Made by a program: the position numbers and the translations under genes. The notes below the pieces were generated by a model. The model was not told the origin of the DNA. It did no database searches and saw nothing but the letters and a program-made list of their open reading frames with translations. From Macrostomum hystrix (taxonomy: Eukaryota > Platyhelminthes > Macrostomidae), in contig CATNEN010000001.1 of NCBI GenBank assembly GCA_950097015.1, forward strand, positions 22,869,501-22,933,500: a stretch of 64,000 nucleotides of DNA, written 5' to 3'. Of this stretch, positions 53,638 to 64,000 are shown one piece after another (positions within the stretch are counted from its first letter, which is position 1; every line of letters begins with the position of its first letter).

Positions 53638-55350
53638 GAATCAAAGAATCACACAATGAAACCGAGCTACGAGTAGAATTGCAGTCAGCAAAACTCAACA
53701 CCAGAATTTCGCTTTTCAAACCTGTTTCAATGGGCGCTCACACTCATTATGGTAAAAATGCGACAAAGGATTTCTCGAAGTTGAAGGACTTTGCAGTATC
53801 GGCTTTTTTCAATGGTTTCTTAAAATTGGTTAAGAGTTTTTCTTTAGCAACTTCTCAATTTCTCTAAATTTTTAGAGATCTTCAGACGCGAAAAAGTGCA
53901 CTCTTATCTCTTCCCTACATTTTCTCGGAGTTTTGTTTGACGTTTTTGGTCGATTCTGTGCTCATCATTTCATCCATTAGCTTGCAGAAGACTTTGTTTT
54001 TAGAGAATAAAAGTTTCCCAACTGCCAGGAAAGATGTTTTCGCTTCGCAATGAAAAGCTTTCTGACGGTCGCTATTTGTTGCCTTAGATACAAATGGAAG
54101 ATTTAGACTCGAATGATTTGCTGTCGAATGCACTGGGGAGCGACGTCTACCCGAGGAAATGGACGACAAAGCCCTCAGGAAGCTATAGCTATCAGCGGGC
54201 ACAGCTAGAGTATGGCACTGAAAAGAGATACTGAAAGGGGAGTGCTCTCTGTCACTTTTTCTCCCTCTCTTACTCTGGGCAAACATTTGCTGGTAACCAT
54301 GCCAGCGAAATGCATCGATACCCGCAGCTGCCGGGCCGGGATGAGCTCGGCCAGAGTTTGCAAAGAGTTTGGCGAGGCCCGCACACACCGGCCTGCGGGC
54401 TAGAAATTGAAGCGGAAGCCACTGTTTCACTCGATTCATCTCCGGAAGGACTCTCAAGGCCATTATTTTGGCGTCGTCCATTGTTCCACAGCCTTTTGTT
54501 TCACGGATCTATCTGGCCGTGCCGGTGCTGAAATCGGCTCTGCGTCACCGGGGTGGGGGGTCAGGGCACTGCTGCGGTGTTTGTGTGTGAGCGTGCCGGT
54601 GCGTGTGGATTCTGCATTTATCGCTGGTTGAGAAGCGCCTCTGTCCGAATTCCCGATTCAATGCCCATGCTGGAGGCCCCTCTAACCCCCCGGCCTAGTG
54701 CTGCAAACTTCCTCGTTTCCCACGGGTGGGCGACTGGAAATACACTGAGAGGGGAAGAGAGGGCGGGGGAGGTGGGGCAGCCGAGTCAGCGGAAATTGGT
54801 CACCAATAGCAACCAGGCAGCAAACAAAAGCAGACACTGCTGGGCGCGTGAGGTTTGCTCTGGTATTTTTCACCATCCCGCCTTGAATTTCTCTCTTTCT
54901 CTTTGCGCTGCCTCTGCTGTCTAACTCTCTGTCTCTCCTCTCCCCCAGTGGCCTTTTTGAAAAGCAAGTAAAATCTCCCAATTGGCTCGCAATCGAGCCT
55001 GAAGAGCAGCCTCGCCAACCCGCCTCGGTGCGCCAGATTTCCAGGATTGGCTGCTGGCCATCGACCACTTTTTTCTTAGAATCGACGAGTGCCGATCGGC
55101 TTTGAGAGGCTTTAAAGCCGCGAGTCAGTGGTCAGATTATCCTCCAGTTCCCAAAAATCTTCCTTGGCAGTCTTTACTAGTAACCAACAGACTTAGTTTT
55201 ACCGAAGGTAAATTGTCAAAGGGTATCGAAATTGTCAACGAAGCTGTTCTGAACCTGCTGACACCAATGCGCTCAAAGGTAAGCTCTCATGGCTGCTCTG
55301 ACAAATTTTCATTCGAATTTGACGATTCAGCCTAGTTCCGTTCACTCACG
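53638..55350 (+). other. intergenic and presumed 5' flank of the polycystin-like gene
   Basis: No recognisable coding exon. A minus-strand open frame of 188 codons (53,915-54,481) lacks any domain and I do not call it. Just before the polycystin-like start codon a strong donor (AAAG|GTAAGC at 55,279) and an acceptor (GATTCAG at 55,324-55,330) could define a 52-nt leader intron. Confidence 0.35.
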
Positions 55351-55695
55351 ATGTTCGGAAATCCAACCTTCCAGGCGTCTCTCCTAGCAGCTCTTCTAGT
55401 CGCCGCCTACTGCGTGCTCCTCCTGCCGCGCGAGGCGGTCGCCCTCAGCTTTGTCGGCTGCTACCAGGAGAAAAGCCAGGAGCGGGTGTTCATCCTGTCA
55501 CCGGGCGACTACGACCCGGACCTGCTTGCCACCGAGCCCGTGGTGTGCACCAGCCGGTGCCAACAGCTGGCCTTCAGCTACGCGGCCATCTGGCAGTCGC
55601 GCTTCTGCTTCTGCTCCAACAGCATCAACCAGACAGCTGACTTCAACATCACCGGCATTCCGAAGGAGTCCTGCACCGCAGTTGACTATGTCGCT
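55351..55695 (+). CDS. polycystin-like exon 1: signal peptide and WSC domain
   Basis: The start is followed by a hydrophobic core (LLAALLVAAYCVLLL) and a likely cleavage after AVA at residue 31. The rest, SFVGCYQE..., CTSRCQQLAFSYAAIW and RFCFCSNS, is a WSC carbohydrate-binding domain as found at the N-terminus of polycystin-1. Donor GTCGCT|GTGAGT. Confidence 0.93.
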
Positions 55696-58600
55696 GTGAG
55701 TTGAAGACTGCTAATATTCGCAGCCCGATTAACACGATAAGTTCAATTCAGGCAAACGTTTTGTCCGTACTTACTCGTAAATATAAAAATGGGAGAAATC
55801 AATCCGCCAGGTTTACAATGCGGAGATCACGGCGACTATTGAAGATCTGGAAGTAACGATCGGTGCCAGTACGGCCATCGTTCTAAACTCTGCATACGAT
55901 GTCAGAGCGATGAATGCCACGAGTCCTTTGTCGAACCTATTTACAACCCGCCTGAGCTACAGCGATGACCGCTTCCGCACAGAGCTGATTCCAGCGAACG
56001 GCTACTCGACGAACAAGTCCTACGTTCAGCCGGGAGTGTTCAGCATCAAGGCCCAGGCGTTTCAGTTTGGCACGACTATGGTAGGTGGCGCGTGCACTAT
56101 CGTGTTAGGGTTGTCTGGTGGTAAGAAGAATGCCGAGGCTTAGTCGTGTATTTCGCTAGCACAAGCACTTTGCAATAAAAAAATTCCAGATCGGTAGCGG
56201 CGCCATCCAGGTGCAGGTGTCCGAGCCGCTCTCAGGTGCGAACCTCACCTGCCCGCCAGTGTGGATCACACAGAAGTCTATGAAATGCCTTCTAAGCGTC
56301 AATTCTGGCACAGGGCTGAGTGCCCAGGTGAACTGGGGTGACGGTACGACGGAGAACTTCGTTATAGCAGGTAAACAAAGTCTCATAACAGAAGTTATTG
56401 ATTTTTTCGTGCTTAATTAACTTGTGATGGTGATTTGGCGCAGTTTGTGCCTATGAGGACCGAATCCCAAGGTGAGAGTGAAAATTGACTGACGATGGAT
56501 AGAAGCTGAATGTTATATGTACACACAATGTTAACGTGTGCCCGCGTAACGTATTTGCTCAGGAGCCAGCGGAATGGGCACAATGGCCTACTGTCGCAAT
56601 TGAATAGTTGCTAATATTTTCTTTATTCTTACTTCACAAAGGTTTCAAAAGCATTCTTTGGTATTTTTCAGACGCTCCCTGGGAGCGTGCGGGAACACCG
56701 GTCGCAACGCAGCTAACTGAGATGCAGAACTCGAGCATTTTCAGCTCGTTAGTCGCGGCTGACTTCAAGTACGCTGGCACGCTTCAAGCCTTTGAGTTCT
56801 TTGCTCAAGCTGATGGAGCGTTAGATCTGTTGGTGAGCATGATTGTGTTGTGGGCAGTGGGAGTTGAAGAGTGGTACAGAGCGAACAGCCGATGGTCACA
56901 TTGGTTCCTCTGTGTGCTGATGGAAAATTGCTTCATCAAATATTCAGTTAGGACTGAACTAAAAAGCCTAATGTTTCTGGCCCACTTCCTTTCCCAGCAT
57001 TTTCTTGCTTGAAGTTCTGCGTCAATCAGAGCCTTCTCCAGATTGCTAAAGAACGCTTTGTTGTTTTAGGCATTTAGAGAAGGGCCAGTAGTTTGAACTA
57101 TTGCCTAACTAACGCAATTCCGTTGAAAACATGTTTTCAATGCATCAGCTCATAATTTCAGATTCTCCGACCTGCGTGCTCGGGTGGAACACCGTTTTAC
57201 TGCTACCCGATTGACAACTGTGCTGCCAACTCCTCATGTAGCAGCGAAATCGATTGCTCAGCTACCACGGAGAGCCTCTGTCCAGCGACTGAAAGCTGCT
57301 GGAAATCAGTCAGCCCCACGTGCAAGACCAAAATGGTTAAGAGAAATGTCACCAGTTCATTGTCTTCTTCATTTCAAGTTGCTCAGAAGTACAACACTAC
57401 AGCTCAACGCGGCTACAATCTGTTCCCAGTGACGGACAAGTTTCAGGTGCTGCCGGGTGACAAGATCGGCTTCTGGGCGGCCAGCGCAATTTTGGCGGCT
57501 AAGCCACTCAGCGTTGTCGAGGGAAACGACTTCTCGTTCACTGGAGCCTCGCCGGCTGTGGGCGCATCTCTGTCAGCAGCTTCGATGACGGCCCAGCCCG
57601 TGCAGCACCAAATCTCGGCAGTTTCACGGCCCCTGGTGTCAGTTCGTATGGACAGGACCTACAATGTGTCGGGGAACTACACGGTGTCAGTCACTCTCTC
57701 GAATGCCTACCTGACAGGTGCAGCAACGGCAAACCCCATCCAAGCGGTCTGGATCCAGCCCAACATCGATCAAGTCCGATTCGTTCCAGTCACTTACGTT
57801 TTAGCCAAGGAGCCTTGCAACATTCGCCTGGAGCCTCACACCGGTGTCAATGTGATGTACAACTGGAGCTACAGCGACACGGTCTTAGGCGATGGCACGA
57901 ACAGTCCGATAAGCAGTCACGTGTACAGCAGTGCAGGACCCGGCTTTATCAATGTCACAGCCTACACGAGCTTTGAGAGCAAATCGAACAGCACAAGCTT
58001 CCAACTGATTGAGCGAGTCAACATGACTACCTTGATAGTGGATGGCCAGATCTTCGGCAACGACTCTGCCGTTACGGCCGTGCTAGCGAGCGGCACAAAC
58101 TTCAATTGCACATTCAACGTGTCCTCTGGCAGCGTCTTCACTGCCAGCAGTAACGCAATGCGAATTCCAGCTGTGGCGAGCGTCGGCTACTACACTGTGA
58201 CCACGACCTGTTACAACTTCCTCACCAGTGATAGTCGAACTAGTTTACTCTACGTGGAAGTTCCAGTCACAACTTTCAGCCTGGTCACCAAAGCTGCAGA
58301 AGCCAATGTGGCCTTCAGGCTGAAGTTCCAGTTGAAAAACTGCACCCATCCAAGGTTCGAAGCTCTATTCATGAATATTAGCCGAGCTATGACTTACAAC
58401 CAGCCGTTGCTAGAAGTTGACATGGAACCCGTCACCGTGTCATCCATCGGCAAGTACATATTGGTCAGCCGAGCCTACAACAATGTCAGCGATGTACTTC
58501 TTGTGACAAACTTCACCCTACAGGAGCGCATTGCTGGCCTGAGTCTCAGCATTAGCAATGCTGTCCTTCAAATCGGTGTACAGGCTGCTTTCAGGATAAC

Positions 58601-61600
58601 AATGACTGCTGGAAGTGGGGTGCAGATCAGCTTGTCCTACGGTGGTGGGACCAGCTACAACTACACCACCGGAGACATTGAGCCGTGGGGTGGCCGCATC
58701 TTGCTCCCAAACACCACGTACGCCACAGGAGGCGACTACACAGTGACACTAAATGCCAGCAACCTGCTTGGCTTTGAGGCGCAAACGCTCACTGTCCATG
58801 TCATAGCCCCGCTCGGCATCTACAAGCTGGTGGCAGCTCCCGTTGCAGCGATCAACACCCCCGTCAGCTTCCAGCTCCAGCTGGTAACCGGCTCGCCTCC
58901 ATCGCTAACTGCCGCCACCTTCAACTGGGGCGATGGCAGCGGGTTCCAGACCTTCGCCAACATTCAGTTGAACACTGACTACAATCACACCTTCGGCGCT
59001 GTCGGACAATACTTCGTGAATTTTAACGCCTCAAATCCGATACCTTCCTTGGCCAGCAACAGCACCAGCATCATCGTAGTCCGGCCCATTGTCAATCCCA
59101 GGGTTCTCTTCACTCCACCGGTGCTCGCCAAAGGTGAGGTGGCACGAGTAATCATCAAGGTGGACGACGGCTCGAACATCACCATCCAGCTGAATCCTGG
59201 CGATGGCGGAGCTCAGTCGACATACTGGATTGGAGGTGCGCAAGTTTTCAATTTTCTCTCTTGGCCTCATTAAGCTCAAACATTTTAAATCAATAAATCC
59301 CAAGAACAAAATTATTTCAAATGCTTTTCAGCCGCTGTAACAGGAACAGAAGCAGTCCTGAACGCTACATACGTCAACAATGGAACCTTTTTGATGAGCC
59401 TATCAATCTGCAATCCTTACCACTGCTTCAACTACACTAACAGCCTCCCAGTGGTTAACAAGCTGCTTAGCAGCACTCTGGGAATGACCAACGGCGGAAA
59501 TGTCACTTTCGGGAGTAAGTACGACGATTTCAGAAAATTGTGACTTAAAAGTTTTTGTCACATTTTGCATGTTGGGTTGTAGGCACCTGCTGGACCCCTG
59601 CTTTCTCATAATCAGGCAGTGTACAACCTCAATGCGCCTTGGAGTTTGGCCCTGAAGTGTAGCCTAATGGTTAGAGAGTCGGAATCACGACTTGATGATC
59701 GGGAGTTCGATTCCTAACTCCACTGAAACTATTTTTGTCTTTTAGCAAGACACTGGACTCAGCATTAGCTGAGGTGGGATGTGATGTGACTGAGAGTGGG
59801 TGTGATGTCCCCCCAAGTCCATGGACTGTGCAACTGTGCCATGTACGCCGCCTTCAGATGCACCGTGCAAAAGCTGCGCCTGTGCTGTTGGCTGCACATC
59901 TGACCTTATTGGGCAGGTGCAATCAATAATAATATATATTAAATTGGCCCTTAAAGGCGTAAATGTGATGCCACAAGCCTTCTCTCCACGGCTGTGGCCT
60001 CCCCTCTAAATCGAGCTCAGGGACCCTGGAGCGAGGGACAAACGCGTTAGACCACTTTGACCCTCAAACCTCTCTCAAATGGGTTACATTAAAAAGGCGC
60101 CCAGACCTACTCGTAGATTGCATCGATACGCGATTTTGTTCGCCACCATCCAGGACCGCTGGTTTTCACCTTCAACTACGTGGGCACCGACGCGGACGCC
60201 CCGAGCGGGGCCATGGTGGAAGTTCGCAACGCCTCAGGCGCGGTGGTGAGCCTGACACCACTAGTCATGCGCACAACTCAAGTGTCGATTCTGTCCCTGA
60301 TTGACGGCTATGTTGACTATACATTCTTTATATATAACAACGGCAGCAACTTCACCCTGGCCGGACCAAGGGTGAGTAGCATTAGTTATGACGTGATTCA
60401 CCTGTTGAACGCACTTTACTAATAGATTGCTCCACTGTTGCATTTCAGATTGGATCATTCAGCAATGTTTCCAATCTGAACTTCACACTGAATTATCGCA
60501 GCCCTGGTGACACGAGGCTGATCAGTGGCTACGGCCCAAACAAGTTGATGTTTCCAAACAAAAAGGACCTGGTTGCTATGCCAACCACTGCTGGTATGTA
60601 CCTGACTTTTGCATCTAAGCAGTGAATCCTTTAAAATTGCTGGTAAACTGAACTGAAACCATTGCAGGCTACATTCAGGGGTACATTCTATCCATTGAGC
60701 CAATTCCTGTCAATGTTTCTGCGATCAAGATCTGCTCATTCGCTTCCAATGAGTCCGCTTTTAAATACATCGAAGGGGTGAGTAAAAAACTCTAGGATTT
60801 TTACCCGGATTCATTTACTTATTTGGAAATTTTCGGATCCAAAAACTCTTCTCTTTTGACTTTTTGTTAGCTTTCTGATTTTCTTTTGTTTACCTGCTCT
60901 TCTGAGCGCTTTTGTTGGAACTGACAGTCTGTGCAATCGACCTGCTTACCCAGAACTGAGTCTCAGCTTTTTCTTATGCATACTTACAGACTGGTGCATT
61001 TGAGGTAACTCTAACCGCGTGGAATCCTGTATCAAACGCGACTGTCACCATGAATATCACTGTCGGTGGCTCCATTGTTGGTGGCCGTGTAGTCGACAAT
61101 AACGGCATCAGTCGACCAGGACAGTTGCGATCGATCACACTGCTCTGGGATGTGATTTCTGACGACACCTGCGTGTTCGTTGATCTGGGGGTTCCAAAGT
61201 TTCGCTATGCCTACGGACCGCTTAATTGCAACATCACCTGCGGAAGCATGCTAAACGATTCCTATCAGTACACCGGTGCTCTAGTGTCTAACAACCGGCT
61301 GGACTACAATGTCATCTACGACACCCGCGGCACTTTTCAAGTGAACGTGTTCGCCTGCAACGAATTCACGAACTCCACTTTCTCGGGTACTCTCGCAGTC
61401 TCCTCAGCCAAATGCCGACCGCCCATCGTGGTATTCACCGACACTCGCTACTCATCACCAGACTCAGCTAGGAATGTCCTCCGCTCAGAGCTCGTCACAA
61501 TCGAGTGTCGAATCATTGACTTGCCCTGCGAGCTAACGCTGAGCAATCGGCGTGAGTGGTTCATCCAGAAGCTAGATCCGAGTAGCTTCGGCGTCATCGG

Positions 61601-63626
61601 CTCCGTGAACGCGTCATCCTTGCCTTCGTCTGGAAATACGATCCTCGCGTTGCCGAAGCTCTTCCTTGAGGTCGGTTTGTACAAGGTCACGGTTCGCGTA
61701 GTGATGAACAAGACCATCACAATCGAGGAGTTCGCCAATTCGACGTCAATGTACTTGCGCATCGGCAGCTCACCTATTTTCATCGCGCTGAATGACGGTG
61801 GAATGAGCGAGATCAAGTTATCAACTCAGCGCCAAGTCTGCCTAAATCCGCGACTCTTCTCTCGAGACCTGGATGTCAACTCGACCAGTCCAGATAGCCA
61901 GGGCATCGGCAGCTGGACCTTCCACTGCTACCAAGATGGTGAACCTGAGCCCGCTGATGACAGCACCACCCCAGTTGTGACACCGAAGCCCGATAGTTTC
62001 AACTACGGAAGCTACACGCCTTCTCCAACTGGCTGCTTTGATAAACCAACTCCGGGCATGGTTGCCAACGATGGAACTGGCTTGCTCTGCTTTGACGGCC
62101 GCAACCTACTGCCCGGCAAGACTTACAACTTCAAGGTGCAGGGCACCAAGGGTACGCGTAAAGGCAAAGCGTCCCTCAGGATTCAGATGGTCTCCAACCT
62201 GCCAGCCAACATTGGAATCAGGTGGGCTGGTGTGTTCCCTGTTCAATATAATCTCTAATGAGGTATGCAGACATCAGGTCTGAAAGCTAGCGTGCGTTCT
62301 CACCCCTTCCAGGTGCCGCTTCCTCTCAGCCTGTCGCCGAGTCGCCGCTATGACGGACTTTCAGATCATCAACCCATCGGAAACAGCCCAGCTGTCAGGC
62401 ACCTGCAATTGCACTGAAGACCCAGCGGTGTGCATGGCCACAGTCTGGCAGATTCGCTACCTGAATGCGTCGAACCAATGGGTCGACCTTGATAATCAGA
62501 AGCGTATCGACTTTGTCCAGGGTATGTTTGAGATTGCAATAATAATAATATTTATAGGGGGCTACGTGGACAGTACGTTGCCAGTCAGTGCACACTCTCA
62601 TTGTGCCATGGCCGTCGTGGACCTAAATTGCTCGACAAGCCCCCGGCTTTCTCTACGTGGTTGCGCCCTAAATTCTTGAGGCCTCGCAATTACGAAATCT
62701 GGACTTAGGAGCCTTGATGCGAGAATCATCGACCTTATACTAACGGCACTCAAACCCCTAAGATTGCAGTTATTCAAACTTTGAGCATATGCAATAATGC
62801 AATGTAAAAATTTGCGCCTTCCATAACACGAACAGGTACGTCGAACAAAGAAGTGTCATTCAGCCCGCAACTTTTCAAAAGTGTGAGCTCGAGAAAGTAT
62901 CGAGTCTGCCTGAATGTCGGCAACGGAACCAGCTTCGAGGGCGAGGGCTGCATCCAGCTGTTCACCAACACGCTGCCCACTGAGGGCAGTTGCAGTTGCA
63001 ACGCCAGCACCGGAGTGGCTGGGGTTTCAATCTTCAATATCACCTGTTCCGGCTACTCAGATGAAGATGGCATCGATTCCTACAAGTTCTTTCGTGAGTT
63101 GCCAGAAAACTAGCAAATCTTATTGTTGTTTTACTGTAATAATAGACTCACTCATGCTGAACCTATCTTCTATAATTACAGTTGAGAAGGAATTCAATGG
63201 CACCAAGTCCAGCCTATTACTGGGCTTCAGCCAGAACCCGAACTTTGTTGGTCCGTTCCCATTCCTGGCTGACCAGGTCATCATCCGGGTGGTTGTGGCT
63301 GACATCTACGGAGCTTCAGTCAGCAATGCGTTCAACAATATCACGGTTGGTGCAATTTAAATCTAGACTTAAATCCGAACATTGTGTACAGCTGTTCAGT
63401 CCATGGACTGGGGCCGCAACCTAAACCTGACATGTTTACCCTTCCTTAAAAACTACACAGCTGACGAAGCCAAACTCAGCTGTAACCGATGCGGTCATCA
63501 AGAGCATCCTGGGAGGCACGGCGCCTCTGCTGAAAACGCTCAATAAGGGCGACCTGCAGGACTCATGTAGCGAGCTGCAGACAGTGGCGGCCATGGTTGT
63601 GGACTCCAGCCGCAATTCCATTGGAG
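55351..63626 (+). CDS. polycystin-1-like protein (WSC-PKD-REJ), 5' part, at least 14 exons
   Basis: Exons: 55351-55695, 55811-56080, 56190-56370, 56672-56832, 57162-59235, 59332-59514, 60154-60371, 60449-60593, 60668-60777, 60990-62221, 62313-62521, 62836-63093, 63182-63345, 63461-63626, continuing past the window. All phases agree, giving at least 1,905 residues. Order: signal peptide 1-31, WSC domain about 33-112, a PKD-type repeat ending near WGDGTTE (W254), a Cys-rich module (320-376), several further PKD-like beta-sandwich repeats including WGDG at 908-911, then a REJ-type region from about 1230. N-glycosylation sequons are dense, as expected for an ectodomain. Polycystin-1 relatives continue with a GAIN/GPS site, PLAT domain and 11 membrane helices, which should lie downstream. 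The family acts in cilia, mechanosensation or fertilisation; which applies here is unknown. Confidence 0.9.
56190..56370 (+). CDS. polycystin-like exon 3: PKD repeat signature
   Basis: It encodes CLLSVNSGTGLSAQVNWGDG then TTENFVIA. WGDGTTE is the most conserved turn of the PKD beta-sandwich. Acceptor AAATTCCAG, donor GCAG|GTAAAC. Confidence 0.93.
56445..56610 (+). mobile_element. SINE family B fragment in polycystin-like intron 3
   Basis: It contains GTGAGAGTGAAAATTGACTG, ATGTACACACAATGTTAACG and GCTCAGGAGCCAGCGGAATG, diverged from the matching middle section of the 42,470 copy. Confidence 0.65.
57162..59235 (+). CDS. polycystin-like exon 5: Cys-rich module and PKD-like repeats
   Basis: A 2,074-nt exon, far longer than its neighbours. 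Residues 320-376 hold at least eight Cys, including YCYPIDNCAANSSC. The rest is a series of beta-rich repeats with NxS/T sequons, YTVSVTLSN, YTVTLNASN and NWGDGSGF motifs. A possible 51-nt intron (57,336-57,386, GTTAAG to GCTCAG) lies in frame without a stop, so it may be spliced out or read through. Confidence 0.88.
59658..59940 (+). mobile_element. SINE family A, full length
   Basis: It has a tRNA-like head (TAGCCTAATGGTTAGAGAGT, B box GAGTTCGATTCC near 59,703). The shortened central block with AGCAAGACACT follows, then GTCCATGGACTGTGC, GCCTTCAGATGCACCGTGC, ACATCTGACCTTATTGGGC and an AATAATAATAT tail. It is the most complete copy of the family here. Confidence 0.88.
59941..60075 (-). mobile_element. 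SINE family B, 5' part
   Basis: The minus strand reads a tRNA-like head (AACGCGTTTGTCCCTCGCTC, GAGCTCGATTT box) and CACAAGCCTTC-type sequence. It directly adjoins the tail of the family A copy at 59,658, suggesting one element inserted into the other. Confidence 0.7.
60990..63345 (+). CDS. polycystin-like exons 10-13: REJ-type region
   Basis: Exon 10 (1,232 nt) encodes a Cys-containing stretch with LNPRLFSRDLDVNSTSPDSQ and GSWTFHCYQDGE, the pattern of the REJ domain (a noun-like DPD followed by an aromatic and Cys). Exons 11-13 give CRFLSACRRVAAM, ITCSGYSDEDGIDSYKFF and IIRVVVADIYGASVSN, also REJ-like. REJ sits between the PKD repeats and the GAIN domain in polycystin-1 and PKDREJ. Confidence 0.82.
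62535..62760 (-). mobile_element. SINE family B copy in polycystin-like intron 11
   Basis: A minus-strand copy with an AATAATAATAATATT tail at its left end and CGACAAGCCCCCGG and GAGGCCTCGCAATTACGAAA blocks; the head is heavily decayed. Confidence 0.7.
63378..63420 (-). mobile_element. SINE family A fragment in polycystin-like intron 13
   Basis: The diagnostic CAGTCCATGGACTGGGG block of family A survives with a few flanking bases, about 40 bases before exon 14. Confidence 0.55.
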
Positions 63627-63654
63627 GTGAGCCGCTTCAGGGACACCTAGGTTT

Positions 63655-63935
63655 TGGTCCCATTTGCATTGTGAACGAATACGAGCTGTGGTCTCATTGT
63701 TTACTGTTATTTAGTGATCTATGAACGAATACGAGCTGTGGTCTCATTGTTTGCTGTTACTTTGTGATCTATTATATGAACGAATCCGAGCTGTGGTCTC
63801 ATTGTTTGCTGTTATTTTGTGATCTATTATATGAACGAATCCGAGCTGTGGTCTCATTGTTTGCTGTTATTTTGTGATCTATTATATGAACGAATCCGAG
63901 CTGTGGTCTCATTGTTTGCTGTTATATTGCGGCGC
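63655..63935 (+). repeat. polycystin-like intron 14: about 55-60-bp minisatellite
   Basis: Five copies containing GAACGAATCCGAGCTGTGG, TCTCATTGTTTGCTGTTATT and TTGTGATCTATTATAT; the second copy is shorter. It is the only minisatellite seen in an intron of this gene within the window. Confidence 0.94.
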
Positions 63936-64000
63936 AATGCAAACGAAGTAACACCAATGAGGTTGCTATTGAGATGAGAAAAACCTTTGAATTTTTTGCC

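Noticed and set aside
53915-54481. 188-codon minus-strand open frame
   Set aside because: No recognisable domain, no supporting splice structure or neighbouring exons, and composition no different from its surroundings.

Overview
This 64 kb window comes from an animal nuclear genome. It holds spliced genes with GT-AG introns and metazoan protein families, tRNA-derived SINEs, an LTR retroelement and an exceptional load of minisatellites. There are no bacterial or viral genes. The protein families (an SGSM/RUTBC RabGAP and a WSC-PKD-REJ polycystin-1-like protein) fit an invertebrate bilaterian; the sequence alone does not let me name the phylum.

Layout. 1-0.5 kb: the last codons and probable 3' end of an unidentified plus-strand gene, overlapping an LTR-like stretch. 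0.8-1.3 kb: a 21-bp minisatellite. 3.5-21.9 kb: one very large array of a 30-bp unit (about 540 copies) with kilobase-scale internal duplications. It is interrupted at 19,325-21,474 by a young non-autonomous LTR retrotransposon with two 351-bp LTRs, a 5-bp target duplication, a tRNA-Lys-type primer site and no gag or pol. 22-25.4 kb: intergenic or 5' flanking DNA. 25.4-50.1 kb: a complete gene for a small G protein signalling modulator (RUN + PH-like Rab-binding + TBC domains). I rebuilt it as 15 coding exons totalling 3,525 nt, which is 1,174 residues plus a stop, with every exon phase agreeing. 51.6-53.3 kb: a minisatellite of 24-26-bp units. 55.35 kb to the end: 14 exons (at least 1,905 residues) of a secreted or membrane polycystin-1-like protein with signal peptide, WSC domain, PKD repeats and REJ-type region. 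Its 3' part lies beyond the window.

The most unusual feature is the SGSM gene's introns. Twelve of fourteen contain a tandem repeat, usually a long minisatellite private to that intron, while the introns of the neighbouring polycystin gene are nearly free of them. Several of these units contain sequences resembling splice signals: a CAG|GTGAG donor-like motif repeated about 130 times in intron 14, an acceptor/donor junction repeated 15 times just before exon 5, and branch-point-plus-CAG units in intron 2. Whether these are decoys, recursive-splicing points or by-products of how the arrays were seeded cannot be decided from sequence alone.

The two main genes are neighbours on the same strand with no evident functional link: one is a cytosolic Rab GTPase-activating protein, the other an extracellular or membrane receptor-like protein.
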